Origin: UBA2645 sp044360285
GTDB lineage: Bacteria; Pseudomonadota; Alphaproteobacteria; Rickettsiales; UBA1997
NCBI GenBank assembly: GCA_044360285.1
Contig: JBIKKP010000024.1
Coordinates: 1-25,427, forward strand
DNA: 25,427 nucleotides
Reading direction: 5' to 3'
Shown: piece after piece, positions 8,597-16,963 of the stretch
How the letters are laid out: each line of letters opens with the position of its first letter
Numbering within the stretch: the stretch's first letter is position 1
Program-made: the position numbers and the translations under genes
Notes under the pieces: model-generated
What the model was told of the DNA's origin: nothing
Database searches by the model: none
Seen by the model: the letters and a program-made list of their open reading frames with translations, nothing else

Positions 8597-8597
8597 C

Positions 8598-9629
8598 ATG
8601 TCACGCGATCGTTTTTTTAATAAAAAATTTGAGTTCTTAACTTTAGCGCAAGTGCTTGAAATCACGGGCGCTGCAGCTCTTCCTGGAACTGATTTGCAGC
8701 AAAAAGTTTTTGATATTGCCACGCTGGATAAGGCACAAAAAAGCGAAATTTCTTTTCTAAATTCTGGTCAATACATCGATAAATTTTTGGTCTCAAAAGC
8801 TGGTTTTTGTTTGCTTGATGAAAAGTCGGCAAGCAAAGCGCCGCAAGGCATGGTGACTTTAGTTCATAAGAATCCTTACTTCGCTTACTCTAAAGTTGCG
8901 GCAGCATTTTATGAGGAAAAACACTGCGAATTTGTTGAGGGAAAAAACATTCATCCAACTGCCAAAATCGGCGTTGGAACGGTGATTGCGCCAACTGCTT
9001 ATGTTGGTAAAAATGTTGAAATTGGCGCTAATTGTTTTGTTGGTCCAAGTGCCTGCGTTATGGACGGCTGCATCATCGGTGATGGCTGCAAAATCAATGC
9101 TGCAGCAGTTATTTCATTTGCCATAGTTGGCAAAAATACAGTATTTTTTAACGGAGCAAAAATTGGCCAAGATGGTTTTGGTTTTGCCCATGACGCCGGC
9201 GTTAATCACAAAATTATTCAACTTGGAATTGTTGAAATTGGCAGCGACGTGGAAATTGGCGCCAACTCTTGTGTTGATCGCGGTGCGATTGGAAATACGA
9301 AAATTTCTGACGGTGTAAAAATCGATAATCTTGTGCAAATTGGCCACAATGTTTCAATTGGCCAAGGCAGCGTTTTTGCTGGAACCTCGGCTGTTGCAGG
9401 AAGTTGTGAAGTTGGCAGATTTGTGCAAGTTGGCGGAAATGCCAGCTTGGCTGGCCATATCAAAATTGGTGACGGCGCAAAAATTGCTGGCATGACCGGC
9501 GTGATGAGGGATGTTGAGCCGATGCAAGTTGTTGCAGGAATTCCTTCAGTACCAATTAAGCAGTGGCATCGCGTGAATACAGCGTTGGCAAAGATGGTTG
9601 CGATAGTGAAAAAAGGGGAATCAGAGTAA
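8598..9629 (+). CDS. lpxD: UDP-3-O-acylglucosamine N-acyltransferase
   Basis: LpxD catalyses the third step of lipid A synthesis, transferring a 3-hydroxyacyl chain from acyl-ACP to the 2-amino group of UDP-3-O-acylglucosamine in the cytosol. The 343-residue chain has the N-terminal uridine-binding domain (about 1-115, with DIATLDKAQKSEISFL at 39-54) and a left-handed beta-helix of hexapeptide repeats from about residue 118 (IHPTAKIGVGTVIAPTA onward). The catalytic base His is H250 in NLVQIGHN. The open frame extends upstream to 8490 inside virB11, but the ATG at 8598, one base after the virB11 stop, gives the normal family length and start. Co-transcription with the porin is likely. Confidence 0.96.
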   Translation: MSRDRFFNKKFEFLTLAQVLEITGAAALPGTDLQQKVFDIATLDKAQKSEISFLNSGQYIDKFLVSKAGFCLLDEKSASKAPQGMVTLVHKNPYFAYSKVAAAFYEEKHCEFVEGKNIHPTAKIGVGTVIAPTAYVGKNVEIGANCFVGPSACVMDGCIIGDGCKINAAAVISFAIVGKNTVFFNGAKIGQDGFGFAHDAGVNHKIIQLGIVEIGSDVEIGANSCVDRGAIGNTKISDGVKIDNLVQIGHNVSIGQGSVFAGTSAVAGSCEVGRFVQVGGNASLAGHIKIGDGAKIAGMTGVMRDVEPMQVVAGIPSVPIKQWHRVNTALAKMVAIVKKGESE

Positions 9630-9709
9630 ATTTAACCATGCTTCGACAGGCTTGGCATTACTAAATACAAAAAAGAACGAAGTCAGGCTGCATCCTTTCA
9701 AGCGTTTCG
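9630..9709. other. Convergent gap lpxD / fmt without a clear feature
   Basis: This 80-bp gap lies between two convergent genes, where a terminator would be expected. It contains CTTCGACAGGCT, a string I associate with dispersed intergenic repeats, and short complementary pieces (CTTCG near 9641, CGAAG near 9678), but no stem long enough to call a terminator. Confidence 0.3.
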
Positions 9710-10639
9710 TTAAACAGTTAAAATTTTTCCAACTTCTAACTTAAATCCCCGCAGAAATTCTTCTCGGCTGACTACATTTTTTCCTTGGCGCTGTAGCTTC
9801 AAAGGCCTAAGAACTCCGCTTTTACATTGAATTGAGAAATCATTAGCAAGAATTTTTCCAGCTTCGTTTTTGCTAGAATTTTTGTCTAAAATTTCTGCGG
9901 CAAAAATTTTTATTTTCTCGTTGTCGTAATTGAAATTAGCAGCAACCACGCCGTTTAGCGCGCGGATTTTTTGCTCAATTTCGGCGGCGGATTTTGTCCA
10001 ATCAATTGCACATTCGGCTTTTTCAATTTTTTTGGCATAGGTTGCCAAAGCATGATTTTGTTGCTTTGCGACAATTTTTCCATCAGCAGCATCGCGCAAA
10101 ACTTTGAGCATCATTTTGGCGCCAAGCTGCGCTAGTTCTGGCGCCAGGCTGGCGTAAGTTTCATTTCCTTTCAGCGAAATTTTTTGTTCAAAAACTACGT
10201 CGCCGCTGTCGAGGCCTTCATCCATCTTAATAATATCAACAGCGGTTTCCTTGTCTCCAGACATGATTGTGCGCTGGATTGGTGCGGCTCCGCGCCATTT
10301 TGGTAAAAGTGAAGGGTGAATGTTAAAACAGCCCAGGCGCGTTCCTTGTAAAATTTCTTTTGGTAGTAGCAATCCGTAGGCAACAACCACGCAGGCATCG
10401 GCTTTTAGAACAATAAATTCTTCCTGAATTTTTGCGTCGCGTAGGGTTTTTGGCGTAAAAATTTTTAGATTATTTTTGAGAGCTAGCTCGTGAATTGGCG
10501 AGTTTTGTATTTTATGTCCGCGTCCGGCAATTTGCGGCTCGCGAGTATAAATTGCGGCGATTTCAAAAAAAGGATCGGTAAGTAATTTTTCTAAAGTAGG
10601 GCAAGAAAATTGCGGTGTGCCCATGAAGATGATTTTCAT
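9710..10639 (-). CDS. fmt: Methionyl-tRNA formyltransferase
   Basis: Fmt formylates the methionine on initiator tRNA with 10-formyltetrahydrofolate. The 309-residue protein has the N-terminal MKIIFMGTPQFSCPTL block, the catalytic motif FNIHPSLLPKWRGAAPIQ (105-122) with N106 and H108, and D144 in MDEGLDSGDVV. The C-terminal OB-like domain follows (about 205-309). The length is typical. It is divergent from lspA with a 70-bp gap. The usual partner def (peptide deformylase) is not adjacent. FolC in the same window acts in the folate pathway that supplies its formyl donor. Confidence 0.96.
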   Translation of the reverse strand: MKIIFMGTPQFSCPTLEKLLTDPFFEIAAIYTREPQIAGRGHKIQNSPIHELALKNNLKIFTPKTLRDAKIQEEFIVLKADACVVVAYGLLLPKEILQGTRLGCFNIHPSLLPKWRGAAPIQRTIMSGDKETAVDIIKMDEGLDSGDVVFEQKISLKGNETYASLAPELAQLGAKMMLKVLRDAADGKIVAKQQNHALATYAKKIEKAECAIDWTKSAAEIEQKIRALNGVVAANFNYDNEKIKIFAAEILDKNSSKNEAGKILANDFSIQCKSGVLRPLKLQRQGKNVVSREEFLRGFKLEVGKILTV

Positions 10640-10709
10640 TGATTCTATTTCAGAATTAAAATTTCAGATTTTAGCGTTTAAGGCCTTCCAATTAAGATTT
10701 CTAAACCAC
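10640..10709. promoter_or_regulatory. Divergent promoter region fmt / lspA operon
   Basis: This 70-bp AT-rich region lies between divergent start codons and precedes the seven-gene run from lspA to the glutamine-synthetase-like gene. No strong consensus promoter or Shine-Dalgarno sequence is evident, so the call rests on orientation. Confidence 0.35.
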
Positions 10710-11234
10710 ATGAGCAAAGCAAAAAAAACAGCAAAAAAACTTTTTTTCTACGGAGTCGCTGTCGCTTTTTTTACGGCTGTTTTTGACTTGATGAGCAAGC
10801 AGATGATTTTCTCGATACTAGAAAACATTGCCTCAACGCAAAATATTGACAATCCAGAAATCAAAATTTTTGACTTTTTTAGTCTGGTTTACGTGTGGAA
10901 TTATGGTGTGAGTTTTGGCATGTTTAGCGAGCTTGAAGGCAGTTGGATAATTTTTTCGGTGATCCAATTTTTAATCATTATTACCCTGTTTTTTTGGTTG
11001 CATCAAAACACCAAGCCACATTTTTCCTGGGCGCTTGGCTTAGTGATTGGCGGGGCCTTTGGCAACTTAATTGACCGCCTAAAAAACGGCGCGGTTGCTG
11101 ATTTTCTTGATTTTCACATCGCTTCTTATCACTGGCCAGCCTTTAACCTAGCGGATTCCTGCATTTTTATTGGTGTAGTAATTTTGCTTTTTGACGAAGT
11201 GATTTTTCCTAAAAAAACGGCACGAAAATCATGA
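10710..11234 (+). CDS. lspA: Lipoprotein signal peptidase (signal peptidase II)
   Basis: LspA is an inner-membrane aspartic protease that removes signal peptides from diacylglyceryl-modified prolipoproteins. The 174-residue chain has four hydrophobic segments and the family motifs NYGVSFGMF (64-72), IGGAFGNLIDRL (113-124), VADFLDF (129-135) with catalytic D131, and WPAFNLADSCIF (142-153) with catalytic D149. The frame is open upstream to 10617, overlapping fmt, but the ATG at 10710 gives the usual length and a lysine-rich cytoplasmic start. Its stop overlaps the next start by 4 bp, and that next gene encodes a lipoprotein. Confidence 0.94.
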   Translation: MSKAKKTAKKLFFYGVAVAFFTAVFDLMSKQMIFSILENIASTQNIDNPEIKIFDFFSLVYVWNYGVSFGMFSELEGSWIIFSVIQFLIIITLFFWLHQNTKPHFSWALGLVIGGAFGNLIDRLKNGAVADFLDFHIASYHWPAFNLADSCIFIGVVILLFDEVIFPKKTARKS

Positions 11235-11434
11235 AAAAAATCACAAAAAAAATCTTTGCTTTAGCCTTACTGGCTCTAGTTTTTTCTTGCAAAAGCGACA
11301 AAGACCTAAACTCGCTGGTTATTCCGCCGAATTTTTCCGAAATGCCGGATGCGAATAATCCAGAAAAACAAACCCCTGAGTCGCAAGAAGAATCAGCTCA
11401 AAGGCTTAAAGAACTTCTCTTGCAAGCCGACTAA
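11231..11434 (+). CDS. Small lipoprotein, DUF3035/BamF-like
   Basis: The 67-residue precursor has a lysine-rich start, a hydrophobic stretch (9-18) and a cysteine at residue 20 in ALVFSC, which fits a lipobox although Phe at -2 is not classic. The mature part begins CKSDKDLNSLVIPPNF. The LVIPPNF segment resembles the VPPDF motif of DUF3035/BamF lipoproteins, which in alphaproteobacteria often follow lspA and associate with the BAM complex. The protein is much shorter than usual DUF3035 members, so BamF identity is an inference from one motif plus position. It overlaps lspA by 4 bp (ATGA), implying translational coupling of a lipoprotein with its processing enzyme. Confidence 0.65.
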   Translation: MKKITKKIFALALLALVFSCKSDKDLNSLVIPPNFSEMPDANNPEKQTPESQEESAQRLKELLLQAD

Positions 11435-11455
11435 TTAATCAAAATCTCTTAAAAA

Positions 11456-11812
11456 ATGTTCGACCAAATTCTTATCTCTAATGCCGTTGCTCAAACTTCT
11501 GAAGCCTCTGCTGGCGCGCCGAAAGACGAATTTTTTATCGCAAGTTTTTTTCCGTTAATTGCAATTTTTGCGATTTTTTATTTTTTGATCATTCGTCCGC
11601 AAATTAAGAGAATGAAAGAAACGCAAGCAATGATTGGTGCCTTGAAAGTTGGAGATAAAGTGGCAACAAGCGGCGGAATTGTTGGTGTGGTTAAGGAAAT
11701 GCTTGAAAAAGAAAATCAGCTCGAAGTTGAAATTGCTGATGGCATTCGCATCAAAGTTCTTAAGCAATATGTTGCTGAGCTTGTTGAAGCAAAAGCATCT
11801 AAAACCAAGTAA
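11456..11812 (+). CDS. yajC: Preprotein translocase accessory subunit YajC
   Basis: YajC is a small single-span inner-membrane protein that associates with SecDF. The 118-residue chain has a membrane segment at about 27-46 followed at once by the hallmark IRPQIKRMKE (46-55), then LKVGDKVATSGGIVGVV. The N-terminal 25 residues are Ala/Ser-rich and unusually long before the membrane span, as is common in alphaproteobacteria. It precedes secD by 25 bp in the usual yajC-secD order. Confidence 0.95.
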   Translation: MFDQILISNAVAQTSEASAGAPKDEFFIASFFPLIAIFAIFYFLIIRPQIKRMKETQAMIGALKVGDKVATSGGIVGVVKEMLEKENQLEVEIADGIRIKVLKQYVAELVEAKASKTK

Positions 11813-11837
11813 ATCAACACTCCAAGCCTTTTAAGCC

Positions 11838-13400
11838 ATGCTTCATTTTTCGAAGTTAAAAATTTTCCTGATCTCAGCAGTTTGCCTTGCGGCCTTATTT
11901 TTTGCGCTTCCGTCGCTGCTTTTACAAAATCCAGATTCGCCATTTACTAAAAAAATTGAGCGATTTTTGCCAAAGCAAAAAATCAATTTGGGCCTTGATT
12001 TGCGCGGCGGTTCGCAACTGATGCTTGAAATTGATTTCGACTATTACGTCAAAGAGCAGCTCGCGAATTTAAGAAATGAAATCAAAAATTCTTTTCGTGA
12101 TGAAGCGGTGAGGGCAGTGCCAGAGATGGCTGGCGGCAAAATAATTTTTGTGCTCGACGATGAAGAGCAGCAAAAAATAGCAAAAAAAATTATTCGAAAA
12201 TTAAGCAAAAATGTTGAGCTTGATGAGGATTCAAATCGTTTCGAGCTATATTTTTCTAGCGACGAACTCAGATTGCTGAAACAAAATCTCATTAAGCAAT
12301 CAATTGAAATTATCCGTCGTCGTGTTGATGAAGAAGGCACAAAAGAGCCAACCATTCAAGCGCAAGGCGAAAACCGGGTTTTGCTGCAAGTTCCAGGTGT
12401 TGAAAATTCTTCTGAGCTGAAGTCCTTGCTTGGTAAAACTGCCAAAATGACTTTTCATTTTGTTGATGAAGCAAGCTTTGCGAGTGCTGATTTTACTGCC
12501 ACTGGACCAGATACTGAAAGGATGTATGATTCCGAAGGTCGTCCTTACTTAATCAAAAAAGAAGTAGTTTTAAGTGGCGATTCGCTGGTTGATGCCAACA
12601 CAACTTATCACGAAGGACAGCCGGCGGTTGGCTTTAGATTTAACGATGTTGGTGCTCAAAAATTTGCAGAAATTACCAAAGAAAATATCGGTAAATTTTT
12701 TGCAATTGTTCTTGATGGAAAAATCGTTACAGCACCAAGAATTAATTCGGTAATTAATCAAGGTTCGGGCGTAATTTCGGGAAATTTTACCACGGAAGAA
12801 GCAAATCAAGTTGCGCTTTTGCTTAGAGCTGGTGCACTTCCAGCGCCTTTAAAAGTAATTGAAGAAAGAAGCGTTGGGCCATCACTTGGTCTTGATTCAA
12901 TTAGAAATGGTAGCATCTCAGCGCTTGCTGGGCTTGTCTTTGTTGCCATTTTTATGTTTATCTTTTACGGATTTTTTGGCTTCATCGCCAACTTGGCAAT
13001 GGTGGTAAATATCGCAATCATCCTAGCCGTTCTTTCACTTCTTGGTGCAACTCTTACTTTGCCAGGAATTGCGGGAATTGTGCTTACAATGGGCATGTCA
13101 GTTGATGCTAACGTACTTATTTTTGAGCGGATCAAAGAAGAGCTGCGTGAAAAAAGAACAATCTTTGCGGCGCTAGAGCAGGGCTTTCACCAAGCATTTA
13201 GAACCATTACCGACTCTAACATTACCACGCTAATTGTTGCTTTTTTCCTTTATGTTTTTGGCACGGGTCCGGTGAAAGGCTTTGCTGTCACTCTTTCTGT
13301 TGGAATAATCTCTTCAATGTTCTCGGCGATTATTTTGACGCGTATGCTTATTGTGATTTGGTTGAAAAAAGCGCGTCCGAAAAACCTTAATTTGATTTAA
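11838..13400 (+). CDS. secD: Protein translocase subunit SecD
   Basis: SecD works with SecF to use the proton motive force for late steps of Sec export. The 520-residue chain has an N-terminal membrane span (about 8-30), the conserved LGLDLRGGSQL (51-61), the large periplasmic P1 region with IIRRRVDEEGTKEP and VLLQVPGV, and a C-terminal five-span bundle with GMSVDANVLIFERIKEE and the ITDSNITTLI segment. The length suits a stand-alone SecD, not a SecDF fusion. Its stop overlaps the lptD start (TAATG). SecF, normally the next gene, is absent from the window. Confidence 0.96.
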   Translation: MLHFSKLKIFLISAVCLAALFFALPSLLLQNPDSPFTKKIERFLPKQKINLGLDLRGGSQLMLEIDFDYYVKEQLANLRNEIKNSFRDEAVRAVPEMAGGKIIFVLDDEEQQKIAKKIIRKLSKNVELDEDSNRFELYFSSDELRLLKQNLIKQSIEIIRRRVDEEGTKEPTIQAQGENRVLLQVPGVENSSELKSLLGKTAKMTFHFVDEASFASADFTATGPDTERMYDSEGRPYLIKKEVVLSGDSLVDANTTYHEGQPAVGFRFNDVGAQKFAEITKENIGKFFAIVLDGKIVTAPRINSVINQGSGVISGNFTTEEANQVALLLRAGALPAPLKVIEERSVGPSLGLDSIRNGSISALAGLVFVAIFMFIFYGFFGFIANLAMVVNIAIILAVLSLLGATLTLPGIAGIVLTMGMSVDANVLIFERIKEELREKRTIFAALEQGFHQAFRTITDSNITTLIVAFFLYVFGTGPVKGFAVTLSVGIISSMFSAIILTRMLIVIWLKKARPKNLNLI

Positions 13401-15574
13401 TGTCCGTCAGGCCCGCGCGAACATTTTTAATTTTTTTTTGCGCGGTTTTTTTTGCGCAAAGTTCTTGGGCAATTCCCTCGGTTGCCAAAAGCAGCAATAA
13501 TTCACTGCCCACAGTTCTTAAAGCTGATAGTATTGATGGAGATGGTGTAGAAAACGAGATCGTTGCAACTGGAAATGCTGAAGCAAAAAAAGACACTAGC
13601 GTGATCTTTGCTGATAAAATGACTTACAACAAAGATGGAAAAATCATTCGCGCGATTGGCAATGTGAAGGTGAGAAATATCGAAGTTGGCAACATGTTGG
13701 TGAGGGAAGTCGAGATGAAAGATGATTTCAGTAAAGGTAAATTTCTTGACGGAAAAATTTTCTTTAATGACGGATCTTATTTATCTTCGCCAGAAATTGA
13801 GCGTCAGAATCCTTTAAAGACTGTGTTGCAGCGTCCAATTTTTTCTTTTTGTCCAAATCCAGAAATTAGCGCCAATAATGAAATTGCTGGAAAAAAACGT
13901 GACTTTGCTTCGATAAAAACTTCCAAAACCACCATTGATCGTGGCGAACAAGTAATGAGAAGTTCGCACGCTTTTTTGCGCTTTTACAACGTTCCGGTGA
14001 TCTACATACCTTACATGAGCGTGCCGCTTCCGGGTAAAAAAAGAGAGTCTGGTTTTTTGAGTCCGCATTATCTGAAGACTTCGAACTTGGGTATCATGCT
14101 GGAAACGCCTTATTATTTTAATATCGCGCCAAACAAGGATTTCACGCTATCGCCGCGATTTGGGCTTGATGGAAGACAGCTGATTTTGAAAAATGAATTT
14201 CGTCACAACACGAAATATGGGCCGTATAAGTTGGATTTTGAAATTGCTAATAACCAAATCAAAACTGTCACCGATACTACGGTCATAACGCGTACTGACA
14301 AAACCTATCGCTGGAACATAGCTTCAACTGGTGAATTTGATTTTACCAAAAACACCGGCCTCGACTATAACATCAACACGGTTTCCGATCGCAATTATTT
14401 GCGTGACTATCACTTCCAATACCTTGCCTACACTATGTCGAAGGCGAATGTCGATTACATCAACGGCCGTTCTTACCATGCGATGAAGACAATTCGCATT
14501 CAAGAGCTTGAGGATGTGGAAAATGAAAAAGCTGCTGTATTTGCTATGCCAATTATTGATTCGCATATCGAAAGCAAACCACGTTTTTTCAAAGAAAAAC
14601 TTGCCCTGACTTCAAATTTCACGACAATTAATCGTGAAGATGGTTTGCAATATCGTCGCCTCAGCGCAACCCCAGAGGTTCAGGCGCCTTTCAACTTGCG
14701 CGGCAACCTATTTAATCTTGGTGCTAAAGTTCAGACCGATGCTTATTATCTTGAGAACAATTTTAAAAACATTCCGCGCAGCAATGATTACGACTCAACA
14801 CAGACTACTTACAAACCAGAAATATCGCTAAAATGGCGTTTGCCGCTGATTAAAAAAACGAAGAGCAACAGCTTGATGCTTGAGCCAATGGCCTCTTTTG
14901 TTTCTAGCTCGTATCAAAAAAGTTTCTCAAAATTACCAAATGAAGATGGAAATCCTTCAGAGTTAACTGTGAGTAATTTGTTCATTAATGATCGAATTGC
15001 TGGCCATGATCGTAACGAGTCGGGAGAGCGTATGAATTATGGCGCGAAGACATCTTTTTTTAACAAATATGGCGAATTTGGTTTGATTGCTGGACAAAGT
15101 TTTAGAAAAAGTGATCGAGTGCAAGATGTTGTAATTAAGGGCTTCGCGCAAAATAATAAATCGAACATCGTTGGGCAGGCGATGTATAAAGCGCAGAAAT
15201 ATTTTTCGATTCTTTACTCTTTTCAGCTAGACCAGTCGAACTATCGCAATGATATTAACCAAGTGACAATGGGGCTGAGTTTTGATAAATTCTCTATAAA
15301 CTCTGATTACCTTTTAATTCGAAGAACCAAGCAAAACGCGCAGCAAAAAGAGCAGGCAAGTATTTCGACAAAAATTGATTTAGCGAATAATTGGAAATTA
15401 AATTTGATGCTCAGTCGTGACTTTGTTTTGGGTCGTAATTTATCGCGCAGCTTGGCGATTTTGCGCGAAGGCTGTTGCACAATTTTTGGTTTTTCTGTGG
15501 TTGAAAATAATCAAAGTAATTTGATTAAGGCGCAAAAAACTTTTAACATAACTCTAACCTTTAAAAATCTTTAA
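13400..15574 (+). CDS. lptD: LPS-assembly protein LptD
   Basis: LptD is the outer-membrane beta-barrel that, with LptE, inserts LPS in the outer leaflet. The 724-residue precursor begins with a signal peptide (cut near residue 25, SSWA). Next come a beta-jellyroll OstA domain (about 45-120, with ATGNAEAKKDTSVIFADKM) and the barrel, whose first conserved block is FYNVPVIYIPYMSVPLPGKKRESGFLSP. The C-terminal block has REGCCTIFGFSVVEN, corresponding to the DECTTFGLS motif of alphaproteobacterial LptD, and ends with NITLTFKNL. Cysteines for the inter-domain disulfides appear at SFCPNPE and at the C-terminal CC. It starts inside the secD stop codon and ends one base before trxA. Confidence 0.93.
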   Translation: MSVRPARTFLIFFCAVFFAQSSWAIPSVAKSSNNSLPTVLKADSIDGDGVENEIVATGNAEAKKDTSVIFADKMTYNKDGKIIRAIGNVKVRNIEVGNMLVREVEMKDDFSKGKFLDGKIFFNDGSYLSSPEIERQNPLKTVLQRPIFSFCPNPEISANNEIAGKKRDFASIKTSKTTIDRGEQVMRSSHAFLRFYNVPVIYIPYMSVPLPGKKRESGFLSPHYLKTSNLGIMLETPYYFNIAPNKDFTLSPRFGLDGRQLILKNEFRHNTKYGPYKLDFEIANNQIKTVTDTTVITRTDKTYRWNIASTGEFDFTKNTGLDYNINTVSDRNYLRDYHFQYLAYTMSKANVDYINGRSYHAMKTIRIQELEDVENEKAAVFAMPIIDSHIESKPRFFKEKLALTSNFTTINREDGLQYRRLSATPEVQAPFNLRGNLFNLGAKVQTDAYYLENNFKNIPRSNDYDSTQTTYKPEISLKWRLPLIKKTKSNSLMLEPMASFVSSSYQKSFSKLPNEDGNPSELTVSNLFINDRIAGHDRNESGERMNYGAKTSFFNKYGEFGLIAGQSFRKSDRVQDVVIKGFAQNNKSNIVGQAMYKAQKYFSILYSFQLDQSNYRNDINQVTMGLSFDKFSINSDYLLIRRTKQNAQQKEQASISTKIDLANNWKLNLMLSRDFVLGRNLSRSLAILREGCCTIFGFSVVENNQSNLIKAQKTFNITLTFKNL

Positions 15575-15575
15575 T

Positions 15576-15893
15576 ATGACAAAAGAAACCAGCGACAGCA
15601 GCTTTCAAAATGACGTTCTTAATTCTTCTCACGCGGTACTTGTAGACTTCTGGGCTCCTTGGTGCGGACCTTGTCGCCAATTAGGTCCAATTGTTGATGA
15701 AGTTGCAAAAGAGTTGGAAAGTAAGCTTGTTGTGTTCAAGTGCAACGTTGATGAAAATCCTGAAATTCCTTCAAAATACATGGTGCGCGGCATTCCAGCT
15801 TTGATGATTTTTAAAGATGGAAAACTTGTCGACAGCAAAGTTGGTTCAATGCCAAAAACAGCTTTGTTGCAGTGGATCAACGCGAATATCTAG
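15576..15893 (+). CDS. trxA: Thioredoxin
   Basis: The 105-residue protein is a complete thioredoxin with active site WCGPC (29-33) and cis-proline P74 in RGIPALMIF. It is a cytosolic disulfide reductant with no signal peptide. In many alphaproteobacteria trxA follows addA/addB; here it follows lptD by one base, and addB lies at the far left of the window in the other orientation. That suggests rearrangement of this neighbourhood, but the ancestral order in this lineage is not known to me. Its TAG stop overlaps a GTG that may start the next gene. Confidence 0.96.
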   Translation: MTKETSDSSFQNDVLNSSHAVLVDFWAPWCGPCRQLGPIVDEVAKELESKLVVFKCNVDENPEIPSKYMVRGIPALMIFKDGKLVDSKVGSMPKTALLQWINANI

Positions 15894-16816
15894 TGCTTGA
15901 AAAGCTTCACAAAAATCGTGCGCTGATTTTGCAGGAGGCGCAGAAATTTTTTGTAAATTCCAACTCACTAACTCCAAAAATTGGATGTGAGTTGGAATTT
16001 TTTTTGCTTGATGAAAAGACGCGAAGCTGCGTGGATGATGAGTTGGTGCAGCGATTTATTTCTGAGCTTGCGGCAGAAATTTGTAAAAACTTTCCATTAA
16101 TTTACGCCGTTGAAAAAGAGCGTGGTAAAGCGCAAATCGAAATCAAAACTGCTTTCACAGCAGATTTATCAAGGCTCTGCTTTGAATTAGATGCAGCAAA
16201 AAAATTTATAAAAAACTTTGCTCGCATAAAAAATTATCACGCTTCTTTTGCTGCGCAGCCTTTTTTTGATGACTGTGGCAATGCTCTGCAGTTTAATCTT
16301 TCGCTGTATAATGAGTTGGATGAAAATGTTTTTTTTCTTGATGAGGAAATGCTTCGAAGCTGCGCCAATTCTTTGCTTGCGGCAGTTGATTTTACGATGA
16401 TTTTTCTAGCGCCAAGTGCAGAAGATTATCTGCGTTTTGATTTTGAGTTGAATAAAAATTTGTTTCGCAGCGGAAAATTTAGCGCACCGGTGAATCTAAG
16501 TTTTGGTGCAAATAATCGCACTTGTGCAATTCGCATTCCAACAGCACAAAATGATAAAAAACAGAAACGATTGGAATATCGTCTAGCTTCTGCAGAAGCG
16601 CTTCCAGAGCTATCGATAGCGGCAATTTTAATCACAATTTCCGAGGCAAAAAAAAGTGACAAAAATCAATTCGAGCAAATTTTTGGAAACGCTTTTGATG
16701 AGCAATATCAGCTTAAAAATTTTGTAAAAAATTTTACCGAGGCTCAAGAATTTTTTTTATCAGAGAAGAATTTTATCAGAAAAAAAATGGAGCAATTGCT
16801 ATTAAATTTTTCGTAA
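15872..16816 (+). CDS. Glutamine-synthetase-like protein lacking the N-terminal domain
   Basis: The 314-residue protein has the order of motifs of the glutamine synthetase catalytic domain: CELEFFLLD (39-47, metal-binding Glu pair), KAQIEIKT (86-93, matching the GQ-E block), QFNLSLY (140-146), APVNLSFGANNRTCAIRIP (205-223, matching NR-A-RIP) and KRLEYRLASAEALPELSIAA (232-251, matching R-E-R-D-N). It is shorter than GS (about 440-470) and has no beta-grasp domain. The family's HxH in the GMHxHxSL block is replaced by Q-F-N, so ordinary ammonia ligation is doubtful. It may be a divergent gamma-glutamyl ligase. The start is uncertain: GTG at 15872 overlaps trxA by 22 bp, and GTG at 15893 overlaps the trxA stop by one base (TAGTG), like the secD-lptD junction. 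Neither has a Shine-Dalgarno sequence. Confidence 0.7.
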   Translation: MDQREYLVLEKLHKNRALILQEAQKFFVNSNSLTPKIGCELEFFLLDEKTRSCVDDELVQRFISELAAEICKNFPLIYAVEKERGKAQIEIKTAFTADLSRLCFELDAAKKFIKNFARIKNYHASFAAQPFFDDCGNALQFNLSLYNELDENVFFLDEEMLRSCANSLLAAVDFTMIFLAPSAEDYLRFDFELNKNLFRSGKFSAPVNLSFGANNRTCAIRIPTAQNDKKQKRLEYRLASAEALPELSIAAILITISEAKKSDKNQFEQIFGNAFDEQYQLKNFVKNFTEAQEFFLSEKNFIRKKMEQLLLNFS

Positions 16817-16913
16817 ATAATTTTTTGCGCAGATATTATTTCAAGTAACTCTGGTTGCTTACGGCCTCAGTGCCTTACAGCCCTCAGCTAACTTGCAAAA
16901 ATCATTTTCTAAC

Positions 16914-16934
16914 TCTTCCAAATTTCTTGGAAGA
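16914..16934 (+). other. Perfect 8-bp hairpin in the leader of the SRPBCC gene
   Basis: TCTTCCAA (16914-16921) and TTGGAAGA (16927-16934) form a perfect stem with a 5-nt loop, 29 bp before the ATG at 16964. The surrounding 147-bp gap (16817-16963) holds no other clear feature. It could be a terminator for the upstream operon (a T-run starts about 16 bp later) or an mRNA leader hairpin. Confidence 0.4.
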
Positions 16935-16963
16935 ACCTCTCTCAAATTAAATTTTTTTACAAA

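Noticed and set aside
8490..8597. Longer lpxD start inside virB11
   Set aside because: It would add 36 residues absent from the family; the ATG at 8598 gives the normal length.
9630..9709. Terminator between lpxD and fmt
   Set aside because: Only short, distant complementary pieces are present, with no stem and T-run arrangement.
10617..10709. Longer lspA start overlapping fmt
   Set aside because: The extra 31 residues have no family counterpart and the region is a divergent promoter gap.
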